Assembly: GCA_007922225.1 (NCBI GenBank)
Contig: ML680086.1
Span: forward strand, 10,268,540-10,332,539
Reading direction: 5' to 3'
From: Emydura subglobosa
Lineage: Eukaryota > Chordata > Testudines > Chelidae
DNA length: 64,000 bases
Shown: in pieces, positions 54,166-64,000 of the stretch
Layout: every line of letters starts with the position of its first letter
Position numbering within the stretch: position 1 is the stretch's first letter
Notes under the pieces: generated by a model
Told to the model about the DNA's origin: nothing
Database searches by the model: none
What the model saw: the letters and a program-made list of their open reading frames with translations, nothing else
Position numbers and translations under genes: made by a program

Positions 54166-55599
54166 AACTGCAGACAGTGAGCTATTTTGCCAGTGCTAAA
54201 GCTGATTGCTTCAAATGTGTGTCACATACACGTTTATGCTTAAGGTTAACTTTAAAATGCTAGATCCTTTGCTGAAATTCCTAGAGAGCTTTGTGCTGTC
54301 ATTTGATTCCTAGAGCATCTGATGGATTCTCTTTCCAGGCAGAGTCAGGGATAAATGTTTAATTGGTTTCAAAGGTGTTTATCACTTTAATCTACACTCA
54401 GCTTTTAGGTGCTCATACCTAACTGCCATGCAGTATTATTACAAGCTTACTGTCTTGCAATAGGGTGATGGCACATGGCTTGGTCCTTCAGCCCTTATTC
54501 ACCGGGATGCCCCCGGAAACCTTTCACCTGCTATGCGCAACTGAGCCACTGTCACGTTAACTGGGCATGGTGGCTGATGCCACTCAGGACAACAGAGGGG
54601 GTCAGTAGGCCAAATTTCAGTAAGTGGCGTCACAACCTGGCATGGCAGGGTATGACACCACTCGGTTTGGGGGTTCTCAAATGGGGGGCCTGAGGCACAC
54701 TGCCCCTTCTCCTCCCCGCTCCGGGCAGCTTTGCCCCTGCCAATGATACACACCATGCCTAACATGCATACAGCTGCAGACACTGCTACTTATTAGGGCA
54801 AAACTTTGGCTGAAATTAATGGGATTCTCATCTTAGTAGGGACAGGAATGTGGAATGAGGCCCATAGATTGTACTTGCATTGCAAACACAAGCAGTGGGG
54901 TTTCCCCTGTATTGAACTGTACTATTGATTATTTCAATTCCTGCTGTTTTATTTACTTGTTCAGTAATAAGTTGCTTAATAAAAAAAAACCCACGCACAG
55001 ATTACTAAAATGCAGACCCCCTAGGGCTTCTGATTCAACACCAAGAACATAATCAATATGAATTTCCATATCAACTGTGAGTGAGGATTCTGATACTTTA
55101 TGTATAACATAACTTGGGGTTATCTGAGCTGCTGTTACAGATACTGTATAAGAACCTGGATGGATAGGTAAATGCAAATTTAAGTGGCAAGAAACTTATG
55201 CAAATAGCAAGTCCTAAATTTTATTTCAGTTTTCCCATACACAATAAAAACCTTTCCATCTGAATGACCTTTGTTTGAGAGGAAAACAGTTACAAGAACA
55301 AAAATAAGATCTCTATGAAACAGCATAGTCTGTCTTCTGTGTGTGTCTCCTGTCTAGTCTGCAGTGGCAATTCTAGGAACAAAATGGCTGCAGATGTCTC
55401 TGTATAGAGGAATTGTTCTTAGAAATATCAAACTGCAGAAGACAAAGGCACCATAGTTTCATAGTTGTCTAAAACCGCAATTCTAAATGGATGCATGGAT
55501 AAGCTTAGCTAATGACTATAAAGTCTTAGTAGGTAAGTGGTGACAGGTCATAGCAGCATGTCTCACGCATGTATCTGATCACAATTTTATGCAAAAATC
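54166..55599. other. No gene recognised; one trace of a repeat
   Basis: A possible small element lies near 54662-54735 (GGGGTTCTCAAATGGGGGGC), recalling hAT MITE ends. The rest is unique. Confidence 0.4.
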
Positions 55600-55718
55600 T
55601 TTTAGAGACTGGGACTGTTTATACAACACCCAGCACAGTGACCCCCGATTGTGAATAGGGCCTCCATGAAATATGGCAATAGAAATATTAAGCAGTAGTG
55701 AGTAGGAGCAAGAGTGTG
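55600..55718 (+). mobile_element. SINE 3' domain
   Basis: TTAGAGACTGGGACTGTTTATAC, ACACCCAGCACAGTGACCCC, GATTGTGAATAGGGCCTCC and ATGGCAATAGAAATATTAAG match the SINE tail type at 47220-47378. No head is present. Confidence 0.6.
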
Positions 55719-56849
55719 ACTTGCCATAGGCAGTGGTGTTGCGGGGGTTGTCTGGAAATGACAATACTGCATGTAAACTATGGTGCGAAATTAGAAAATG
55801 TTTGCAAATTGTCTCAGGAGCCCTTAAATACGAATGGACAGTATGCAAATACAGTTCAGTAATCACTGCAAAATACAACAGGATTTCTAGGGATGGGAAG
55901 CAATTTTATTCCTTCATTAGGTTAATTCTTGTCTTTTAAACATATTCATGAGAAATTAATTAAACAGTTTGCACACAATAGCCTTTTTCTGGGACTTCTC
56001 ATGGTTCTAGGATCTGAACCTGCCAGGTACCGCTGGGAGTTGAGGAACATTTGTAGGATTGAGCCCCTTTTGGGTTGGTGGTTATAATGATCTTGGCCTC
56101 CATTTTGAGCTGTGTCCAATAAAGGGTGGGTACAGCCATGGGATGGAGGCCAAAGGAGCTGTCTGGAGCTCTCTCCTATCCTCAGGCTGGTTCTGTGCAT
56201 GCCTGGTCCCTGGCACACTTTAGGGAAGCCTTAGGGTTGCTCTCAACTACCTCAGTTCATTATAGCCCTCATAAAGCTACCAGCAGCCCTCTGGTCATGT
56301 ACCCAACACACATTGTACATAAATGGGAGACCAAGACTAGAGGCTTGCTTTGCAGGCTCTGTGTTGTCCAGGGATTGCCTTTTGCTGGGGAAATCTACTG
56401 ATGCCCAGATCTGCTGACTTTATATCTCCTTTGCACCAACAGAGAGGTGCAAGGGGGCCATTCTAGAGAAAAGAATCTGGCCTTTTTTCTTTGACAAGTA
56501 AAGAGATGTTCCAAATTTCCCACATCCCCCTACCTGCTAAAGAGCACCGGCAGTACCCTTTTGAATGATGTTGCCATCTGATGGCTGTTTGTCAGTTTCT
56601 GTGAAGTGAATCAGTGAGCCTCAGCCTAGTTTCCTAGTCCATGTCACCGAAAACCACCAGCCACACAGTATGTGCCAACTGGCAGTCTAGTTTGCAATGT
56701 CAGCCACAAGGACAAGGATTAGTTACCCTCTCAATCCTTGAGGGGGGTCCCTCCAGGTCTGGACTGAGGTACGTTGGCAGAGCAGTTAGGGTGGCAGCTT
56801 CCACTGCCCATGTTGTGCCTTTTGTGTAGATAGATACAAGTGGCCTGAT
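55719..56849. other. No gene recognised
   Basis: Unique-looking sequence with no domain-bearing frame. Confidence 0.4.
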
Positions 56850-56945
56850 TTTCCCCTTTCACTTTCACCAGCCGAGGTCCATGGATTTCAGTGGAATTAC
56901 TCCAGATTTATACCAGTGTCAATGAGAAGAGAATTTGCTGCCATT
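56850..56945. repeat. Old interspersed repeat fragment
   Basis: GATTTCAGTGGAATTACTCC, AGATTTATACCAGTGTC and AATGAGAAGAGAATTTGC match a phrase set I recall as widespread in amniotes. Class unknown; the related stretch is 59090-59315. Confidence 0.45.
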
Positions 56946-57144
56946 TGTGTGTGAGAATTCACTAAAAATATTTACAGAGTAGAAAATAAATGGAGTTGTG
57001 TGATGCACTTCGCAACATTTTATTATCAATTTACTACCCCCAGAATTAGTGTGTAAATACTGATAATATTCTATCCAACCAACTACTGTAGCTAGTCCAC
57101 ACCCATCACTATGGTATCTGGTCACTACTTACATTAATGCAGAA

Positions 57145-57789
57145 AGCTGATTGGGAATTCGCCATTGAAATGTTTTTTGATGGAAAATGCAATTTCTGCA
57201 AAATCAATTTTCCATGGGAAAATTTCAGTTTTTGTGGAAACTCTTCAATGTTGGGCTTGAATTGACCCATACCGAAACATTTCAGTTTATTGAACCAAAT
57301 TGAAACATTTTGTTTTGGGTCAGTTTGACATTATGTCCACCTGAGCTGCTCCATTGCCTTTTGGGAGTTGTAGTTCAGATACCTAAAGACTCCTTTTTCC
57401 TCTATGGGCTGGACTTTCTGGCAGAACTACATTTCCAATGATACACTCAAAAGCTCCCTGCTACTTGAACTGCTGTAGTGGATCATGGGAGTCAGGTGAC
57501 CACAGTGTGTCATGTTTTTTGTAGTCTGGCCAGGGAGCCCAGCCCATAGAGGACAATGGTATATGAGGCACCTGTACTACAATTCCCATGAGGCACTGCA
57601 GCTGCTCAGGGGGACACTGGAGTAACGTCAAACCAAGCCAAAATGAAATGTTTTCGTATTTTCAAATCAAAATTTTTCTGAACTTTTCATTGTGTAAAAA
57701 ATGTCTGTGTGTCGACTCTTCATCCCAATTCAAGATGGCAACAAATGTTGAGATATTGGAATCACCTGTGGGATTTTCAACCAGCTCTA
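57145..57789. mobile_element. Large copy of the AGAGCTGGT-ended element with hairpin core
   Basis: The AT-rich arms are GAAATGTTTTTTGATGG, CAATTTTCCATGGG and CGAAACATTTCAG on the left, and GAAATGTTTTCG, TCAAAATTTTTCTG and the end TTTTCAACCAGCTCT on the right. The middle (57340-57640) is a GC-richer palindrome. CCTCTATGGGCTGG at 57399-57412 is the exact complement of CCAGCCCATAGAGG at 57539-57552. GGGAGTTGTAGTTCAG pairs with CTACAATTCCCATGAG. Smaller copies lack this core, so they may be internal deletion derivatives. Confidence 0.65.
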
Positions 57790-58599
57790 TTAATATATGA
57801 GTGCCTAGTCTATTAATAATTAAACACACAGCAAACAAGGATAGCAAGTTCTGCCAGTGTGGAGACTCCACTGCTTAGCAGAAGCTCAGCTCTATGCTAC
57901 CTGCAGGAGACCCTCCCTGAGCCCCATCATGGCATTGGAGGGGGGCCCTCTTATTGGAAACACACAAGGAGCAAATTAACCTCCTCTTGATACTAAACAA
58001 AATGCCAGCCTGTCTAGACTTGCTAATGTTTATATCCATCTCTTGCCTGTAGATGGCACTGACCCAACATGATACAGGAGGAAAGCAGGACAAATTTCTA
58101 ATAGGTTTTTCTTTAGGTTATTTTTGTTGTTGTACAGTTTCAGAATGATGTGTATAAACTCTGTAATAAAGGATTTTCAGTTTCAGAAACAAGTTGCTGA
58201 TTATTTCTGTAATCAATGCTATTGATAATGAATAGCTTTCCAACACTACAAATCATCCCCTTTCCTGCTTGCTTGACTTCCTTGTATCTGTCATTGGGAA
58301 AATTAAACCGAGCCCTCAAAACTCTCCTCCCTGACAAGCTTTAGAAAGCATCTGCCATTGACTTTGCATCACCCCTTGTGGATAAACATTTGCTGGATTC
58401 TAGATCTGGCAGGCAAAACAACTAATCAAAATTTAAAAGAAATGGACCGGGAACAGAGGTGCTTGATTTATGTTTGAAAACTTGGAGGAGTGCCATGGTC
58501 ACAGAGGAATGCTGGAGGCTCTGGTCTAAAGAATGGATTGAAGAACCAAGACTGTGTTCAGTTTTGTGGCTTGTGCCATCACTACAGCTGTGGCGATAA
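57790..58599. other. No gene recognised
   Basis: Unique-looking sequence. A T-rich run lies near 58117-58133. Confidence 0.4.
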
Positions 58600-59042
58600 T
58601 TGTTTTATTTTCCATTTTGCTAGCTGTTCTGAAGGATTGAAAATAAAATCAGTTTTGGGTAGATTTGAAATTGAATTTAAAAAAAAAAATTTCTGGAGAA
58701 TTGAAAAAGTTAAAAAAAATTGTTTCAGGTTAAATAAAGCATTGTTTCAAGAGCAGGCAGGATATTTTAAAAATGTTTTTAAAAAAAATAAAATTGAAGG
58801 AATTTTGAAAATGAAAAGCATTTTGAGTAGAAAAATCAAAATGTTTTGTGTCAAAAATGTTGAAATGAAACTTTTTAAAACTTTTTCTAACATTTTTTTT
58901 GTTTGTTCCCTTCTCTTGCCCCCACCCAAGATGTACAAATTTGCCAAACTGACACAAACTGGTGAATTGTTTTGGTGTGGTTGAATCTGTATTTTTCTCT
59001 GGGGGAAAAAAGTTTCAGATGAAAAATTTCACCCAACTTTAG
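58600..59042. mobile_element. AT-rich palindromic element, AAACATTTC family
   Basis: Text such as GAAATTGAATTTAAAAAAAA, AAAATGTTTTTAAAAAAAAT, GAAAAGCATTTTGAG, AAATGTTGAAATGAAAC and the right end AGATGAAAAATTTCACCC. It is mostly A/T, with a small GC island near 58915-58930. The ends are not clear. Confidence 0.5.
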
Positions 59043-59089
59043 TTATCATTTTCTCCAGGCCAAAGGCTGGTGGAGGTTGAGTTGGCTGC

Positions 59090-59315
59090 ATCTTGCACCC
59101 ACTTTGCACAGGTGTAAATGATGACACAAGATGCAAAACAGTGGGGAAACAGCCCCAGATTCTGCTCTCACTTACAGCTAGTGGTGCTGATTTATCATTT
59201 ACACTAAGGCTATTTTATACTCACCCTTTACCCGGCACTGGTAGTGCTCTGCTGAAATCTATGGCATTTCTGTGGATTTACTTGGTGTAAGAGAGTAGAA
59301 ATTTGACCCTTCAAT
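59090..59315. repeat. Old interspersed repeat, TTTACACTGG-like
   Basis: CACTTTGCACAGGTGTAAATG, CAGATTCTGCTCTCACTTAC, TTACACTAAGGC and GCTGAAATCTATGGC, then GATTTACTTGGTGTAAGAG. It matches an amniote repeat phrase, with internal inverted halves. Class unknown. Confidence 0.4.
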
Positions 59316-62300
59316 TATACAAACCTACTGCTTACTCACTTCCTCCTCAGCCATCCTAATTCGTACTCATGTGGCCTGTAATACGTCATGAATGACATTC
59401 TGGGGCCTGAATCTTTTTTACCCTAAATCTCCTTTTACACTGCTTTGAACCTTAAAGTGGGGGTAAATATACTGAGCTTAGGAATAGACAGTGGGAGCTT
59501 TAAAAAGGAGACACTGGACTCACTGTGTCATTAGCTGCTATATGGCACTTCTGAAGTGCAGTGATTGATGGCTTCTGTGAAATTCTATGATGGGGAAGTG
59601 GAGAGGATGGCCCAAGCTGCAGACAGAGGTAAATAGAGCCTTGTGTTTAGTAGGTGACAATACACTGCAAATCAAATGTCTATGGAGGAGGCAGGGAAGG
59701 CAACCTTCACTGACAGGAAAGCTTTTTGAGGGCAAGATTCTCAAGGATTGGTGTGTACAATTGTGTGTTTGTGTGTGAGAGAGGGCAGGGGGGAAGGGTG
59801 TCCCAGATTGCGGTGGGTCAGAGCTATCTAGTTTTAACCTACCCCAACACCCTATCCCCTCTTATCACATATGTATCTATGCTTCCAATGACATTCTCCC
59901 CTCCAATTTGTTGATGTCAATGAGAGTTGGACCCAGTTACTCCAGGGCTGAATTTCACACATAGTAGAGAGGGCCAGGGATTTAAAAAGGGGCCTGATGA
60001 TGTACTGGGAAGGGCTTGGGGCGCCAAAGAATATGGATGTCTTCTGGCTCGAGGGAAAGGGTCAGATCCCAAGGGATGGGACAGGAGCTGACTTTTTCAG
60101 CCATCAGTGTTTGGAAGGAAGGGTCCTGCAGTAGCACAGCCTGAGCACAGCTGGTCTGGCCCCTCAATGCAGAGATTATGATCTCTTCCCCTCAAATGCA
60201 CGCAGCCTCCATCCCTCATACATAGATACCGAATTATTGTTCCAGCAAAGGGGGGATTACTTATCTGATGGAAGATAAAACCCACAAGGTCACCCAGGCT
60301 GAGAGGCTGCTTATGTGTCCTCTTAAGAAATAATCAGAACATTTTCAATAGCTTTTCAGCTGACCTGGTTGGATAATAATGTGTGTGCACGTAAAAGGAC
60401 GAGAGCGGGGGGGTGGGAGGGGCTAACCAGAGCACAGACCATTGAAACAAAAAGACTTTGGAACTTGAGACGCCACTTAGCTTCTGGGCCACATTCGGCT
60501 CTCACACTGGGGCGCTCCCATCAGCAAGGCCCTATATGTCCTGTAGCGGCCAAGTGAAACAAGTGCATTAGAGGCGAAGTGACAGAGGTAACTCTGAATT
60601 TGTTAACCTGGGTCAAAGGCTAGTTTCTTGCGTGAGTCAATAACCTTCCTTTGGAGTCAGTGCTCGTTTTTCCTTCATTGTAGAATGTCTGTAAAACCCA
60701 AGATCTGTGTTGTTTCCCTGTGGCTGTTTATTTGCATAATTTAGTTAATAGCTTCCATTTTTTCAAATATTGTACGAGCAGGATATAAATCTTCCCCTGA
60801 ACACCGGCCTTTGGATGTGCCTGCTTTGGGTCCGACAGGCCAGGGATCAGTAAATTGGAGTTAATGGTGTGTTATGGCATCTTTAATTTGTGGGTATTTG
60901 TAAAGCTGCCTGGCTGCATAGCACATTTGCCCTGCAGGTTGCAAGAAGGATTTGTTTGTGTGTGTGTCTATTGTTCTCAAATAAGATGCACGAGCGACTC
61001 CGCTGCATTTTATAGGCATGTTTTGAAGGACGTATCATGGGAGATTTCAGGGAAATTGGGGCTATACCCCATGCAGCAAGGAAGAGGAACACTTAATTCC
61101 CTTCTTTCCAGAGGAAACGAGCAGGGAGCGGATGAATTGACTAAACAGGAGGGAACAGAACTTATCAGGAAACCTTTTAATGTAGGCTGCATCTATTATG
61201 ACAGTAGCTGCCAGTGCTACCAATGCAGCCCCTCCAGTGCAAGTGCCCTGCCTCTGTCCAAGATGCTAGAGGAAACTGCACAGGTGTCTCTGTGTGACTC
61301 TCCTCCTGCCCAAGGAACATCCACTCCCAGGGAATGGCTTCCTCTCTCAGCTATACTTAAGCTTAAAGTTACTTTAAGCAAACCTGCTGCCGCTCCTCCA
61401 AACCTGGCTTTGCACATAGAGGGGGACTCCAGACGAGCTCCCATTCCCCTGTTCCTTGGGGACTGCTTAAACATGAATGAAAAATGAGCTGTCAGGGTTT
61501 GATTTGGTTTTTTGTTTTTAAATCGCATTTGAATCCTTCATCCCCTTCTCTTAAGTGCAGTCTGGGATGGGCGTGGGTGTTTGGTGAGGGGAAGCAGGAA
61601 ATAATGCGAGAAATAAAATGCAATCTGTTCTTTCTGGGGACTGAACTCACAACCTACCACATTCCCTTTTACTAATGCCCTGTAGTTCCCTAGCAGCCCT
61701 ACATTACTTACTATGCAGGGCCGTCTACATTAGCTGCTATGGAGAGGCAGATGCATGCAGGAGGGCTTCCAACAGTATGCACGGACTGTTCTAGCTGGTA
61801 TTGCTTGTAGTGTTGGAGGCGAACACAGCAGATCTGGGTAGAGGTAACAACAGGAACATGCATATACAGGTAGAGGATTCAGAGAGGAGGTGACTCCCTG
61901 CCTAGCTCATGACTTCCCAAAAGAGAGATCCTGTAACCCAACGAAGCTAGAGAGAGGCACAGAGGAAGCTTGCAAAGTGACAGACACCACACAGAATATA
62001 TGCAATAGAACTAAACACTTCCAACTGGCTGGCCAGTACAACTGGGATAAACAGATGGAATTTGATTTGCTGTTGTTCCTAGGGGTAATCTCATTCTTCA
62101 TCTGCAAATATTTGGAGGACTGCTGTGGAATCCATGAGAATATTGTGAGACCTGAGAATTAAACAGATCTGTGCCGGCCAGGAACAAGTTCATTTACCAT
62201 TCTCCTGTTTAAAGTTTCAAGTCATCCAATCAGGGAGCAGAATCAATGTCATGTGACCAAATTATATTCTATGAAGTGCAAATGGTCCAAATGAACAGTT

Positions 62301-62364
62301 CACAAATTGTCCATTGTCCAGAAATAGTTGGTCCAAACTATTCAACAAAGACTTATGCCCAACC
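59316..62364. other. No gene recognised; one 210-codon open frame of unknown meaning
   Basis: The plus frame 60855-61487 is free of stops. Its translation contains cysteine-rich patches (CVCVYCSQIRC, CQCYQC), but there is no regular spacing, no signal peptide and no known domain. Overlapping minus frames exist, and a frame of this length can arise by chance in 64 kb. It could be part of a lineage-specific exon. No splice sites, codon bias or promoter support was recognised. (GT)n text lies near 60955-60970. Confidence 0.35.
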
Positions 62365-62640
62365 TACAAGAAGCCGTATGGTCTAGCAGAATGGGCACTG
62401 CCCTAGGAGTGAGGATCCACGGGTTCTATTCTTGGATTCACCACTGACCTACTGTGTGATGTGAGGTAAAAGACTTCATCTCTCTGTGCTTCTGTCTGTC
62501 TTGTCTTGTCTATTTAGACCATATGCTCTTCAGGGCAAGGATTGTCTCTTACTAAGTATATCTACAGTGCCTACCACACTGGGAGCTGTAGACATTACTC
62601 TAACATGCAAATAATGCTGCTACTACTTAATATGTCCTCT
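62365..62640 (+). mobile_element. tRNA-derived MIR-like SINE, nearly complete
   Basis: The head has a box-A-like TGGTCTAGCAGAATGGGC at 62379 and a box-B-like GGTTCTATTCT at 62422, 43 bases apart. Then come the body CACTGACCTACTGTGTGATG, TCATCTCTCTGTGCTTC, and a 3' domain TAGACCATATGCTCTTCAGG, GCAAGGATTGTCTC, TACAGTGCCTACCAC, with an AAATAATG-type tail. It is the best head-to-tail copy in the window. Confidence 0.7.
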
Positions 62641-64000
62641 GAATGGCTTGACTAACTCATCTAGCCAATAAAGACGAGTGCAAGCCATTGACAGAGCTGC
62701 TGGCATGGTTCTAACCATGTACCCGGTTTGTTTCTCTAGATTACACTGTGAGGAACAGATAAGAATTCCCCCAGATTGTTAACCAAGTTGCAGTGTCCAC
62801 AGAGTCTCTCCTGTTATTACTCAGCCGTTACTGAATTTTAGTCATGACTAAATTGTAATGGCTAAGTGACATTCCTATTTGCTAACATTCAAAAGGAAAT
62901 TAAGCAGCAAATTGTTACTGAATACATTCCTTTGACCTGGCTGTACTGAGAGTTTGGGATTCCAGGATTTTCCACTTTTTTTTTTTTTTTAAACTGTCCC
63001 TGGCTTCTGATGATGTGCCATTGCTGCATGTATGTGAGTTTGCTGCAGTTAGTGTGGGTGAAAGGTTCCAGACTGACAATCATGGGGCCTGATTTGACCT
63101 TGATTTCAGTGATCTGTGGCTCAAACCCTCAGAGACGGAAGCCTTCGGTTGATCTCTAGGCGTGGCGTGGCACCCATCTTTCTGCTGAGACTGCACAAGG
63201 ATGCAAAGTGGGATGGGGTTTAAAACAGGAGTATCTGGAACAACCAATAAAAACTCTCTTTTGGCGTGAGGCTCAGGTGACAGCCTCTGGTTATGTTCTC
63301 TACGGCGAGGTGGGTGCAGCTGGCTGGCTCTTTGCAAACTAGTTGCTTTGACTGAGTCCCTGGGGGTTCACTGGTGGTTGTTTGGGAGAAGTCATTGGTC
63401 CCAGGGGATTGCTTATGCTCTCTGACGGGATGACTGACATTCTTATGACTAGGAAGCAGGAAATCAGATACTTCAAGATGGCCTCATGACCATCCCACGC
63501 TGAGCCTCTGGATCAGTGCATATTTACAAAAGTGGGCACCAGATTTGTGCTTCCCACCATGTTGCCGACCATGTGTTTTTAACAGGAGTGTTGTGAGGTT
63601 GGGCTGGCTTTTCAGAGGGGAGGGAGGAACTTGTGATTGTGCAAACAGGCTCATGCTGCTCAGGAATTTTGCCGGAGCTGCCTGCAGTTCCCCCTGCGGC
63701 TGCCAGGGCCTGCTGTACTGTTTGTTGTTCAAGGTGCACCTGTGCACTCGGAGCAGGGCAGAGCTCTGAAGCAGGTGTGGAAGGACTGAGACTCCCTGTG
63801 CTTGCAGCAGGAAATTCACTTCCACCACAATGCAGGGAGTGGGAACGAAGAGAAATAGTAACCTACGGGCATCTCCACCCCCTGCAGACTGGAGATAGGG
63901 CAGCTGCTGGGGCTTGCAAGCAGGGTAATTGGAAACCTGCAAAGGGACTATGGGAGGAGGAGAGTGGGGACAGAGGGAGCCGATATGCAGAAGAGGATTC
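62641..64000. other. No gene recognised
   Basis: A T-run of about 15 bases lies near 62977-62991. Frames on the minus strand near 63484-63942 (152 codons) and 63080-63337 are not protein-like. The window ends in purine-rich sequence. Confidence 0.4.

Noticed and set aside
63484..63942. 152-codon minus-strand frame
   Set aside because: No domain, overlapping frames on both strands, no repeat or exon signal.

Overview
This window looks like non-coding, repeat-dense amniote DNA, most likely from a turtle; a crocodilian or bird-line genome is the next possibility. The clues are several CR1 LINE fragments with the sauropsid CR1 3' end (GGTCCCTTCTGGCC-like or TTCTATGA-like), tRNA-derived SINEs with a MIR-like body, and many short palindromic DNA transposons whose ends read roughly GG(C)TTGTCTACAC. 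The species call is inference from remembered repeat families; no database was consulted. I found no convincing exon of a host protein-coding gene, no rRNA and no intact tRNA gene. The only long protein-like reading frames are reverse transcriptase pieces of CR1.

Layout. From 1 to 10 kb there is mostly unique sequence with scattered MITEs, a MIR-like SINE at 2690-2875 and a SINE tail at 7579-7995 broken by a GC-rich insert. At 10.9-12.4 kb lie two CR1 pieces on the minus strand. From 12.5 to 21 kb the sequence is mostly unremarkable, with SINEs at 17-19 kb and a CR1 3' region at 19.8-20.1 kb. The stretch 21.3-23.1 kb is a stack of nested transposons. A diverged 32-bp minisatellite sits at 24.8-25.1 kb. 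At 26-28.1 kb two MIR-like SINEs adjoin or contain palindromic elements. At 30.3-31.8 kb two DNA transposons stand in tandem and share a TTA target site. The stretch 35.6-43.5 kb holds CR1 pieces, a possible LTR (37.7-38.5 kb), MITEs, and a CR1 fragment with a 349-codon open frame (42.4-43.5 kb). At 44.4-46.4 kb an older minus-strand CR1 carries a small hAT-like insertion. At 53.0-54.2 kb a CR1 3' end is split by a 1-kb transposon containing several tRNA-like modules. The last 10 kb has an AT-rich palindromic element with a hairpin core, ancient repeat pieces and one SINE.

How it fits together. The genes here belong to the mobile elements, not to a host pathway. CR1 supplies reverse transcriptase, and SINEs of this type are normally mobilised by a partner LINE in trans. 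The short TIR elements are non-autonomous and would have needed a transposase encoded elsewhere. Target duplications of TTA, TAA or CTA at many of them point to PIF/Harbinger-type insertion, while an 8-bp duplication at 45953-46081 points to hAT. The nesting gives a relative order of activity: SINEs and old CR1 first, larger palindromic elements next, and the GTCTACAC-ended MITEs last.
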